Source: Streptomyces sp. NBC_01268 (GTDB lineage: Bacteria; Actinomycetota; Actinomycetes; Streptomycetales; Streptomycetaceae). From it: a stretch of 64,000 nt of DNA. Below the pieces are notes generated by a model. The model had not been told where the DNA came from. It saw nothing but the letters and a program-made list of their open reading frames with translations, and ran no database searches. Every line of letters starts with the position of its first letter. Position 1 is the first letter of the stretch. Location of the stretch: contig NZ_CP108454.1 in assembly GCF_036240795.1 (NCBI RefSeq), positions 5,702,001 through 5,766,000 on the forward strand, read 5' to 3'. Both the position numbers and the translations under genes were made by a program. Positions 49,682-56,706 of this stretch are shown here, in pieces.

Positions 49682-50074
49682 ATGTCGCTCGACGTCTCAC
49701 CGGCGCTGTTGGAACAGGCCGAGCGAGGCGAGGTCGACGAAGCCGACTTCGTCGACTGCGTCCGGACCTCCCTGCCCTACGCATGGGAGATGATCAGCTC
49801 TCTGGTGGCACAGCTGAAGGTCGACGGCGGCGAGTTCGCCGACAACCAGACGCCGCCGCCGAACGAGCAGGCTCGTGGTCAGCTGCTGCGCGCACTGGCG
49901 AGCGATGCCATCCGAGGTGCGCTTCAGCGGCACTTCGGGGTGCGTCTCGCCTTCCAGAACTGCCACCGCGTGGCGGTCTTCCCGCTGGACCCCTCCGTGG
50001 ACGAGCGGCTCGCCCGCTTCACCTCCATACGGGGCCAGCTGCTCAACCAGTCGCCCGAACTGCGCGACTGCTGA
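49682..50074 (+). CDS. SCO5389-family conserved hypothetical protein
   Basis: The 130-residue protein starts at the ATG at 49682, after GAGAGGAG; the frame extending to 49538 overlaps the promoter region. It is soluble and acidic at the N-terminus (SPALLEQAERGEVDEADFVDCVRTSLPYAWEMI) and ends in a basic region. It is the family named after S. coelicolor SCO5389, conserved next to nucS. No function is known. The N-terminal part looks helical and could bind a partner. Confidence 0.85.
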   Translation: MSLDVSPALLEQAERGEVDEADFVDCVRTSLPYAWEMISSLVAQLKVDGGEFADNQTPPPNEQARGQLLRALASDAIRGALQRHFGVRLAFQNCHRVAVFPLDPSVDERLARFTSIRGQLLNQSPELRDC

Positions 50075-50083
50075 CAAGGCCTG

Positions 50084-50135
50084 GTGCTGCCGCTCCGCGT
50101 CGCGGGAGAGCGAGGAGACGCCGGAGCGGCAGCAC
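50084..50135. terminator. Bidirectional terminator between the SCO5389-family and LLM genes
   Basis: A perfect 13-base-pair stem (50084-50096 with 50123-50135) encloses a 26-base loop between converging genes. Confidence 0.7.
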
Positions 50136-50159
50136 GGTCCCGCACCACCCGCACGCGGG

Positions 50160-51194
50160 TCAGACCAGCAGCGGCAGCACCTCGGTGCCCAGCCGCCGCA
50201 CGTTCTCCTCGGTGCCGGCGAGCTCGCCCGAGCCTTCGGCGAGCAGGGCGAAGCGGGTGATCCCGGTCCGCTCGGAGGTCGCCGCGAGCCGGTCCGCCGC
50301 CAGCTTCGGCGTGCCCACCGGGTGCAGCCCGCACAGCAGCTCCGTGTACGCCACCGGATCGCGCATCGCGCGCTGCCGGCCGTCCACGGTCACATGGGCG
50401 TCGAGCCCCTGCTTCAGCCAGCCCGGCATCGCCTTCACCAGGGCCTCCGCCGCGTCCGCGCCGCGGTCCGCGAGCTGGACCACACCGGCCGAGACGTGCC
50501 CGGCGCCGATCCGCGCGATCTCGTCCCGCCCGCGCCCGGCCTCCCGCGCGGCCCGCTCCCAGCAGGCGACCATCTCGGCCTTCTCCTCGTCCCCGCAGTG
50601 CATGCCGAGGAGCATCGGCAGGCCCCGCTCGGCGGCCAGCCGCACGCTCGTCGGCGAGGTGCAGGCGACCACCACCTCGGGCGAGGCCGGTCCGCCGATC
50701 AGCTCGCCGGGGCCCGGCACGACGGCCACCTCGCGGAAAGCGAATCGTTCCCCCTGGGCGCGGACCCGGGGCTCGCGCAGCCAGCGGAGCAGCAGGTCCA
50801 GCGATTCGGGGAAGCCCCCCTCGTACGCCGGGAGCCCCGAGCCGAACACCTCCAGGTCCACCCACGGCCCGCCCCGGCCCACCCCGAGGGTGAATCTTCC
50901 CCCGGAGGCCACGTGCAGCAGGGCCGCCTGCTCGCCCAGCGCGACCGGGTGCGCGCTCGGCAGCACGCTGACCGCCGTGCCGACGCGCAGCCGGCGGGTG
51001 CGCCCGAGGAGCAGCGCGGCCAGGGTGACGGCCGACGGGCAGACCCCGTACGGCACGAAGTGGTGCTCGGCGAGCCAGACGGAGTCGAGCCCCGCCTCCT
51101 CGGCCGCCTCGGCGGTCCGTACCGCCCGGTGCAGCGCCTCCTGCTGGCCCTGGCCCGGGAACTGGGCGGCCAGCACGAACGTACCCACGCGCAT
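50160..51194 (-). CDS. LLM-class flavin-dependent oxidoreductase
   Basis: The 344-residue protein is a luciferase-like monooxygenase barrel. The start is the ATG at 51194 (MRVGTFVLAAQFPGQ), after AAGGAGG at ideal spacing; 22 upstream codons are open but not needed. Family landmarks are EEAGLDSVWLAEHHFVPYG, GTAVSVLPSAHPVALGEQAALLHVASGGRFTLGVGRGGPW and LRWLREPRV. Many actinobacterial LLM enzymes use F420 and others FMN; which one applies here and the substrate cannot be told. Confidence 0.9.
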   Translation of the reverse strand: MRVGTFVLAAQFPGQGQQEALHRAVRTAEAAEEAGLDSVWLAEHHFVPYGVCPSAVTLAALLLGRTRRLRVGTAVSVLPSAHPVALGEQAALLHVASGGRFTLGVGRGGPWVDLEVFGSGLPAYEGGFPESLDLLLRWLREPRVRAQGERFAFREVAVVPGPGELIGGPASPEVVVACTSPTSVRLAAERGLPMLLGMHCGDEEKAEMVACWERAAREAGRGRDEIARIGAGHVSAGVVQLADRGADAAEALVKAMPGWLKQGLDAHVTVDGRQRAMRDPVAYTELLCGLHPVGTPKLAADRLAATSERTGITRFALLAEGSGELAGTEENVRRLGTEVLPLLV

Positions 51195-51405
51195 CGCCTT
51201 CTGCCTCCTTGCGGCCGACGCGTTCTCCCCCTCGCGAACTTCCCCTCGTACCGGCAACAACGTCTGACACGTGCCAAAGGCAACGGGCGTTCATGAAGTT
51301 CTTGCGATTTTCGGCTGATCCGCCATGGGCGGGTGCGGGACGACCCCGTCGCGGCCCGTAGGCTGGACGGAACCGTCAGTTTCCACGCCCCCGTGAGGTG
51401 TCGAA

Positions 51406-51732
51406 GTGTCCCCGCGCCACAACCGCGCCCGAGGCGGCGCGAACCCCGATCCGCAGGGTGATCAGGGCGACCGGTACGGCGGCTCGCAGCGCAGTGAGAC
51501 CTGGCAGGGCGAGGAGTGGTACGTCCGCCATGTCGCCGGCGCGAGCTCGCCCGGCAAGCGCTACCGCTGCCCCGGCTGCGACCAGGAGATCCCCGGCGGC
51601 GCCCCGCACGTGGTGGCCTGGCCCGAGTACGGGGGAGTGGACGACCGCCGGCACTGGCACAAGGCCTGCTGGAACGCGAAGGACCGCCGCACCAGCCGGG
51701 TGCAGCGGTCCCGCAACGCGCCGAAGTACTGA
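51406..51732 (+). CDS. Small Zn-ribbon-like conserved protein
   Basis: The 108-residue basic protein starts at a GTG at 51406. Residues 1-30 are Arg/Gly/Gln-rich and disordered. The core has CPGC (about residues 57-60) and, 30 residues later, HWHKACW, a set of Cys/His ligands that fits a single zinc site, with WPEYGG between. The C-terminus is Arg-rich (AKDRRTSRVQRSRN). It is commonly annotated as an ATP/GTP-binding protein, but no P-loop is present. A role with nucleic acid is possible from charge alone. Confidence 0.7.
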   Translation: MSPRHNRARGGANPDPQGDQGDRYGGSQRSETWQGEEWYVRHVAGASSPGKRYRCPGCDQEIPGGAPHVVAWPEYGGVDDRRHWHKACWNAKDRRTSRVQRSRNAPKY

Positions 51733-51747
51733 GCCCGGGGCCGGGCC

Positions 51748-52560
51748 CTACACGTCCTTGCTGTTCAGCAGGGCGAACGAGCCGCCGAGCACCACCGCCG
51801 CGACGCCCGTCATGATCAGCAGCGGCTCCCAGCCCGCCGGGCCGTTCTCCCCCAGGGGGGCGGCGTCGCTGTACAGCGCGATCATCTGCGAGGGGATCGA
51901 GTAGGTGAACAGGAACTCCTGCACCGACTTCAGCGCCTCGGAGAACATGAACAGGGCCGCCACCAGCGGAAGCAGCAGCAGGCCGATCATCACCGTGATC
52001 GCGCCGGCCGAGTGCCGGATGAGCGTGCCCACCGCCAGCGACAGCAGACCGAGCATGGCGAGGTAGCCGCCCGCCCCGACCGTCGCCCGCAGCCACTCGC
52101 CCGTGGTCGGCGTCGCCGCCGAGTCCACGATGGCGACCTGCGCGGCCGCCACGAGGGCCGCCACCACGGTGGTGACCGTGAAGACCAGCAGGAAGAAGAC
52201 GATCGCCTTCGCCGTGAGCACCCGGGCCCGGCTCGGGCAGGCCGTGAGGGTCGTACGGATCATGCCCGTGCCGTACTCGGAGGCGATGGTCAGGACGCCG
52301 AGCGTGATCACGCAGATCGAGGCCGGCAGCATCCCGAAGAAGCCGAAGCCGAGCGCGGACTCCTCACCCATCGGGGCGTCCGCCCCCGCGGCGATGGCCG
52401 CGACACCCAGGCCGATGGCCAGCATCAGCAGCACCATGACCCCCAGCGTCCACATCGTGGAGCGCACCGAGCGGATCTTCGTCCACTCGGAGGCCAGCGC
52501 GTCGCCGAGGTGCGCCCTGCGGACCGGGATGGGGGAGACGTAGGCGTACGGGGTCGTCAT
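51748..52560 (-). CDS. ABC-2 type permease (exporter B, permease)
   Basis: The 270-residue membrane protein has six hydrophobic segments. It begins MTTPYAYVSPIPVRRAHLGDALASEWTKIRSVRSTMWTLG, where SEWTKIRSVRST is shared with the second permease at 53.8 kb. The ATG at 52560 overlaps the stop of its ATPase gene as ATGA, so the pair is translationally coupled. The substrate is unknown. Confidence 0.9.
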   Translation of the reverse strand: MTTPYAYVSPIPVRRAHLGDALASEWTKIRSVRSTMWTLGVMVLLMLAIGLGVAAIAAGADAPMGEESALGFGFFGMLPASICVITLGVLTIASEYGTGMIRTTLTACPSRARVLTAKAIVFFLLVFTVTTVVAALVAAAQVAIVDSAATPTTGEWLRATVGAGGYLAMLGLLSLAVGTLIRHSAGAITVMIGLLLLPLVAALFMFSEALKSVQEFLFTYSIPSQMIALYSDAAPLGENGPAGWEPLLIMTGVAAVVLGGSFALLNSKDV

Positions 52561-53657
52561 CGGGCGTCCTCGGGGTTCTGGCCCTGCTGGGGGTTCTGCG
52601 GGGTGGCGTACGGGTTCTGTCCGGGCGGCGGCGGGGCGTACCAGCCCTGCTGCGGCACCTCGGGGACCACGTACCCCTCCGGCTGCTGCGGCTGCCCGTA
52701 CGGCTGCTGCTGCGGCGCCTGGAGGTGGGCCAGCCGGTCGTCGGTCGAGCGGTAGTCGACGGCGCCCTGCGTCATCCGCATGTACGCCTCCTCCAGCGAG
52801 GCCTGGTGCGGGGAGAGCTCCCACAGGCGCACGTCCGCGCCGTGCGCCAGGTCGCTGATCCGGGGCAGCTGGAGCCCGGTCACCCGCAGCGCGCCGTCCG
52901 GCTCCGACATCACCCGGCCGCCGGCCTCGGTGAGCACCGCCGTCAGCTTCTCCCGCTGCTGCGGCTCGGTCTCCGGGGTGCGGACCCGGGCGAAGTCGGC
53001 GGAGTTCGCCGAGATGAAGTCCGTCACGCTCATGTCGGCGAGCAGCTGCCCCCGGCCGATCACGATCAGGTGGTCGGCGGTCAGCGCCATCTCGCTCATG
53101 AGGTGGCTGGAGACGAAGACCGTCCGCCCCTCGGCGGCCAGCTTCTTCATCAGGTTGCGCACCCAGAGGATGCCCTCGGGGTCCAGGCCGTTGACCGGCT
53201 CGTCGAAGAGCAGCACCTGCGGGTCGCCGAGGAGCGCCGCCGCGATGCCGAGCCGCTGCCCCATGCCCAGCGAGAAGCCCTTGGAGCGGCGCCGCGCGAC
53301 GTCCTGGAGGCCCACGACCCCGAGCACCTCGTCGACCCGCCGCGCAGGGATCCCGGCGAGCTGGGCGAGCGACAGGAGGTGGTTGCGGGCGCTGCGGCCG
53401 CCGTGCACGGCCTTCGCGTCGAGCAGCGCGCCGACCTGCCGGGGAGCGTTCGGCAGCTGCCGGAAGGGGTGGCCGCCGATCGTCACGTGGCCGGCGGACG
53501 GCGTGTCCAGGCCGAGGATCATGCGCATGGTCGTGGACTTGCCCGAGCCGTTGGGGCCCAGGAAGCCGGTGACATGGCCGGGCCTCACCTGGAAGGAAAG
53601 GTTGTACACGGCCGTCTTGGCGCCGTAGCGCTTCGTCAGGCCGACTGCCTCGATCAT
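52557..53657 (-). CDS. ABC transporter ATPase (exporter B) with Pro/Gln-rich tail
   Basis: The 366-residue ATPase has Walker A GPNGSGKST, signature FSLGMGQRLGIAAALLG, Walker B VLLFDEPVNGLDPEG and FVSSHLMSEMALTADH. The last 55 residues (QAPQQQPYGQPQQPEGYVVPEVPQQGW and on) form a low-complexity Pro/Gln/Gly tail that its neighbour paralogue lacks. About two thirds of the ATPase core is identical to the ATPase at 54583-55566, so the two exporters come from a tandem duplication. Confidence 0.92.
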   Translation of the reverse strand: MIEAVGLTKRYGAKTAVYNLSFQVRPGHVTGFLGPNGSGKSTTMRMILGLDTPSAGHVTIGGHPFRQLPNAPRQVGALLDAKAVHGGRSARNHLLSLAQLAGIPARRVDEVLGVVGLQDVARRRSKGFSLGMGQRLGIAAALLGDPQVLLFDEPVNGLDPEGILWVRNLMKKLAAEGRTVFVSSHLMSEMALTADHLIVIGRGQLLADMSVTDFISANSADFARVRTPETEPQQREKLTAVLTEAGGRVMSEPDGALRVTGLQLPRISDLAHGADVRLWELSPHQASLEEAYMRMTQGAVDYRSTDDRLAHLQAPQQQPYGQPQQPEGYVVPEVPQQGWYAPPPPGQNPYATPQNPQQGQNPEDAR

Positions 53658-53799
53658 TCTCCAGCCCCATCGACAGGTCAGGTCGTCGTCGGGGCGTGAT
53701 GGCCGGTGGCCGGAGCCCCCCGTATGAGCTAGGAGCTTAACCAGCCGTTGACGGTTCCGACGAAGCGGAACCGTGACGTTCCCGTAAGGACCGGACGCG

Positions 53800-54579
53800 C
53801 TACGCGTCCCGGTTCTTCAGCACCAGGTAGCCGCCGAGCAGCGACGCCGCCACCCAGATCAGCATGATCCCGAGGCCGCCCCACGGGCCGTACGGCGCCT
53901 TGTCCGAGCCCATCGCGTCGGGCACGACCTGCATGATCTTGGAGCCGGCCTGGTCGGGGAAGTAACGGGCGACCTCCTTGGCCTTCGGCACCGCCGACAG
54001 GATCTGGGAGATCAGGAAGAAGAACGGCACCAGGATGCCCAGCGACAGCATCGAGGAGCGCAGCATCGTCGCCACGCCCATCGAGAAGATCGCGATCAGG
54101 CCCATGTAGAGGCCGCCGCCGACCACCGCCCGCAGCACGTTGTCCGCGCCCAGCGTCGTGCGGTGGTCGCCGAGCAGCGCCTGGCCGAGGAAGAAGGACA
54201 GGAAGCTGGTCGCGAGGCCCACCAGCAGGGCGAGGCCGCCGGCCACGACGATCTTCGAGAAGAGGAAGGCGGCGCGCTGCGGAACGGCCGCCAGCGAGGT
54301 GCGGATCATGCCCGAGGAGTACTCGGTGCCGACCACCAGGACACCGAAGACCACCATCGCCAGCTGCCCGAGCACCATTCCGGAGAAGCTGAGGAAGGTG
54401 GGGTCGAAGGTCGCGCGCTCGACGTCGGACAGCTTGGCGTACTGGGAGCTCATCAGCGCGCACAGCGCCGCGCTCATCGCCACCGTCACCAGGAGGGCGC
54501 ACGCCAGCGTCCACACCGTCGACGAAACCGTCCGGATCTTGGTCCATTCCGACTGGAGGACCGCGGATGCCGCTGCCAT
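53800..54579 (-). CDS. ABC-2 type permease (exporter A, permease)
   Basis: The 259-residue protein has six membrane segments and begins MAAASAVLQSEWTKIRTVSSTVWTLACALLVTVAM, closely like the exporter B permease. It contains GTEYSSGMIRTSLAAVPQRAAFLFSKIVVAGG and ends VLKNRDA. It starts three bases after its ATPase stop. The 142 bases before exporter B contain no gene and must hold that pair's promoter. Confidence 0.9.
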   Translation of the reverse strand: MAAASAVLQSEWTKIRTVSSTVWTLACALLVTVAMSAALCALMSSQYAKLSDVERATFDPTFLSFSGMVLGQLAMVVFGVLVVGTEYSSGMIRTSLAAVPQRAAFLFSKIVVAGGLALLVGLATSFLSFFLGQALLGDHRTTLGADNVLRAVVGGGLYMGLIAIFSMGVATMLRSSMLSLGILVPFFFLISQILSAVPKAKEVARYFPDQAGSKIMQVVPDAMGSDKAPYGPWGGLGIMLIWVAASLLGGYLVLKNRDA

Positions 54580-54582
54580 CGA

Positions 54583-55566
54583 TCAGGCTCCCTCGAAGCT
54601 CTCGCCCCAGCGGGGCCCGTCGACCGGGGCGTGGGGCACGCCCCCGCCACCGTGTACGTCCGTCCCGTGCGCGTGGTACTCCACCGCGCCGGCCGTCATC
54701 TGCATGAACGCCTCTTCGAGCGAGGCCCGCTGGGAGCTCAGCTCGTGCAGCACGATCTGGTGGGAGGCCGCGAGCTCGCCCAGCTTCTCGGTCGTCGTCC
54801 CGTCGACCTCCAGCGTCCCGCCGCCCGCCTCGACGGCGACGAAACCGTTGGCGTGCAGCAGATCCCGCAGGCGTTCCTGCTGCGGGGAGCGCAGCCGGAC
54901 GTAACTCCTGGAATTCTGCTGGATGAAATCCGCCATCGAGGTGTCGGCCAGCAGCTTTCCCTGCCCGATGACGATGAGATGATCCGCCGTCAGCGCCATT
55001 TCACTCATGAGGTGGCTGGAAACGAAGATCGTCCGGCCCTCCGCGGCCAGTGCCTTCATCAGATTGCGGATCCAGTGAATTCCCTCGGGGTCCAGACCAT
55101 TGACGGGTTCGTCGAACATCAGGATCTCGGGATCCCCGAGCAACGCCGAGGCGATTCCCAGCCGTTGGCCCATGCCGAGCGAGAAACCCTTCGACTTCTT
55201 CCGCGCGACCGCCGTCAGGCCGACCAGATCGAGCACCTCGTCGACCCGCTGCTGCGGGATGCGGTTCGCCTGGGCCAGGCACAGCAGGTTGTTGTACGCC
55301 GAGCGGCCGCCGTGCATCGCCTTGGCGTCGAGGAGCGCCCCGATGTACTTCAGGGGCTCCTGGAGCTCCCGGTAGTGCTTGCCGTCGATCCGGACCGTCC
55401 CGCTCGTCGGGTTGTCCAGATCCAACATCATCCGCATCGTGGTCGACTTGCCCGCCCCGTTCGGCCCCAGGAAGCCGGTGACCACGCCGGGCCGCACGGT
55501 GAAGCTGAGACGGTCGACCGCGACCTTCGACCCGTACCGCTTGGTGAGGCCCTGCAGCTCGATCAT
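54583..55566 (-). CDS. ABC transporter ATPase (exporter A)
   Basis: The 327-residue ATPase has Walker A GPNGAGKST, signature FSLGMGQRLGIASALLG, Walker B ILMFDEPVNGLDPEG and IFVSSHLMSEMALTADH. I start at the ATG at 55566 (MIELQGLTKRYGS); a TTG at 55575 would add three residues. The codon use between 54.9 and 55.2 kb (AAT, ATT, TTT endings such as GAATTCTGC and AATTCC) is a little less GC-extreme than its paralogue. A terminator separates it from filP upstream. Confidence 0.9.
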   Translation of the reverse strand: MIELQGLTKRYGSKVAVDRLSFTVRPGVVTGFLGPNGAGKSTTMRMMLDLDNPTSGTVRIDGKHYRELQEPLKYIGALLDAKAMHGGRSAYNNLLCLAQANRIPQQRVDEVLDLVGLTAVARKKSKGFSLGMGQRLGIASALLGDPEILMFDEPVNGLDPEGIHWIRNLMKALAAEGRTIFVSSHLMSEMALTADHLIVIGQGKLLADTSMADFIQQNSRSYVRLRSPQQERLRDLLHANGFVAVEAGGGTLEVDGTTTEKLGELAASHQIVLHELSSQRASLEEAFMQMTAGAVEYHAHGTDVHGGGGVPHAPVDGPRWGESFEGA

Positions 55567-55590
55567 GCGTACCAACCTACGGGCACGCGA

Positions 55591-55620
55591 AACCCCCCGC
55601 CACCGGAATGACAGGGGGTT
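55591..55620 (-). terminator. Hairpin terminator after filP
   Basis: AACCCCC (55591-55597) pairs with GGGGGTT (55614-55620) about 40 bases past the filP stop and 25 bases before the exporter A start. Confidence 0.6.
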
Positions 55621-55656
55621 TTCGGGAACTCCTGACGGCCCGCGGGCCGCCGCCGA

Positions 55657-56592
55657 CTAGCGGGTCTGCTGGGCGGGCACGCCCGCGGTCCGCTCGTCGT
55701 CGATCGGGGAGCTGGCCGCGGCCACCGCGGCACCGGTCAGCGTGGCCAGCATCTCGCGGACGTTGGTCAGCTGCGCGTTGATGGAGTCGCGGCGGTTCGT
55801 CAGCGCCGCCAGCTCGCGCTCCGATTCGCTGCGGATCCGGTCGGCCTTGGCGTTCGCGTCGGCCACGATGTCCTCGGCCTGGCGCTGCGCGGTCTCCACC
55901 GTCTGACGGGCCCGGCGCTCCGCGTCCGTGCGCAGCTTCTCGGCCTCCAGGCGCAGCTGCTCCGCCCGGTGCTCGATCTCGGCCAGACGCTTCTCGGCCT
56001 TCGCCTGACGCGCGGCCAGGTCCCGCTCCGACTGCTCGCGGCGCTTGGCCAGGTTCGTCTCGAAGTCCGCGGCGGCCTGGGCGGCCTTGGCGCGGGTCTC
56101 CTCGAAGAGGGCGTCCGCCTCCTCGCGCTTCGACTGCGCGTCCTTCTGCGCCTCGGAGCGCAGCGAGTTGGCCTCGCCCTGCGCCTTCTCGACGATCCGG
56201 ACGCCCTCGTCCTCGGCCTTCGACTTGCGCTCGGCCGCGAAGGACTCCGCGTCGTTGCGCACCTGCTGGGCGGCCGACTCGGCCAGCTCGCGGTGCTGCT
56301 CGGCGGCGCGACGGGCCTCCTCACGCAGGTCCTTCGCCTCCTCCTCGGCCAGCCGGAGGATCTTCTCGACGCGGGCGCCGAGACCGGCGTACGACGGCTC
56401 GGCGTCGCTGACCTGGGCCTGGGCGTTCTGCGTTTCGAGGTGGAGTTCCTCGATGCGCTTTTCCAGAGAGGTGATGCGAGACAGGGCGCTGTCACGGTCG
56501 GCGACGAGCTTGGTAATGCGGTCGTCCACCTGACCGCGGTCGTAACCACGCCGCACGAGCTCGAAGCCGAAGGGGGAGGATGTGTCGCTCAT
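55657..56592 (-). CDS. filP: FilP, coiled-coil filament protein of polar growth
   Basis: The 311-residue protein is rod-like: a short N-terminal DivIVA-like segment (GFELVRRGYDRGQVDDRI, residues 9-26), then coiled coil from about 28 to 290, and a short tail (SSPIDDERTAGVPAQQTR). The coiled coil is rich in Ala, Glu, Arg and Gln, and the region from about 200 on (EAEKLRTDAERRARQTVETAQRQAEDIVADANAKADRIRSESERELAAL) shows the Scy/FilP long-period repeat. FilP forms intermediate-filament-like networks behind hyphal tips and binds DivIVA. Its C-terminal block RRDSINAQLTNVREMLATL recurs in Scy, encoded 115 bases upstream on the same strand. Confidence 0.95.
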   Translation of the reverse strand: MSDTSSPFGFELVRRGYDRGQVDDRITKLVADRDSALSRITSLEKRIEELHLETQNAQAQVSDAEPSYAGLGARVEKILRLAEEEAKDLREEARRAAEQHRELAESAAQQVRNDAESFAAERKSKAEDEGVRIVEKAQGEANSLRSEAQKDAQSKREEADALFEETRAKAAQAAADFETNLAKRREQSERDLAARQAKAEKRLAEIEHRAEQLRLEAEKLRTDAERRARQTVETAQRQAEDIVADANAKADRIRSESERELAALTNRRDSINAQLTNVREMLATLTGAAVAAASSPIDDERTAGVPAQQTR

Positions 56593-56706
56593 GAGGTTCC
56601 TGTCGAAAGAGACCGGTGAGGTGTTAGAGGGAATCCTAGGGGCCGAAGCGGCGTGTCATCGAGCGTATGCCCGTTTGATCTGGAGAATGTCCAGCCTTTT
56701 GAGTGG

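Noticed and set aside
46611..49793. Plus-strand open frame of about 1060 codons across the NTPase and nucS genes
   Set aside because: It is a Pro/Ser/Arg-rich shadow frame that runs through a terminator and two genes with recognised domains.
55100..55200. Horizontal transfer of exporter A based on slightly lower GC third positions
   Set aside because: The shift is small and local, and the gene is a close paralogue of its neighbour with the same gene order as S. coelicolor.
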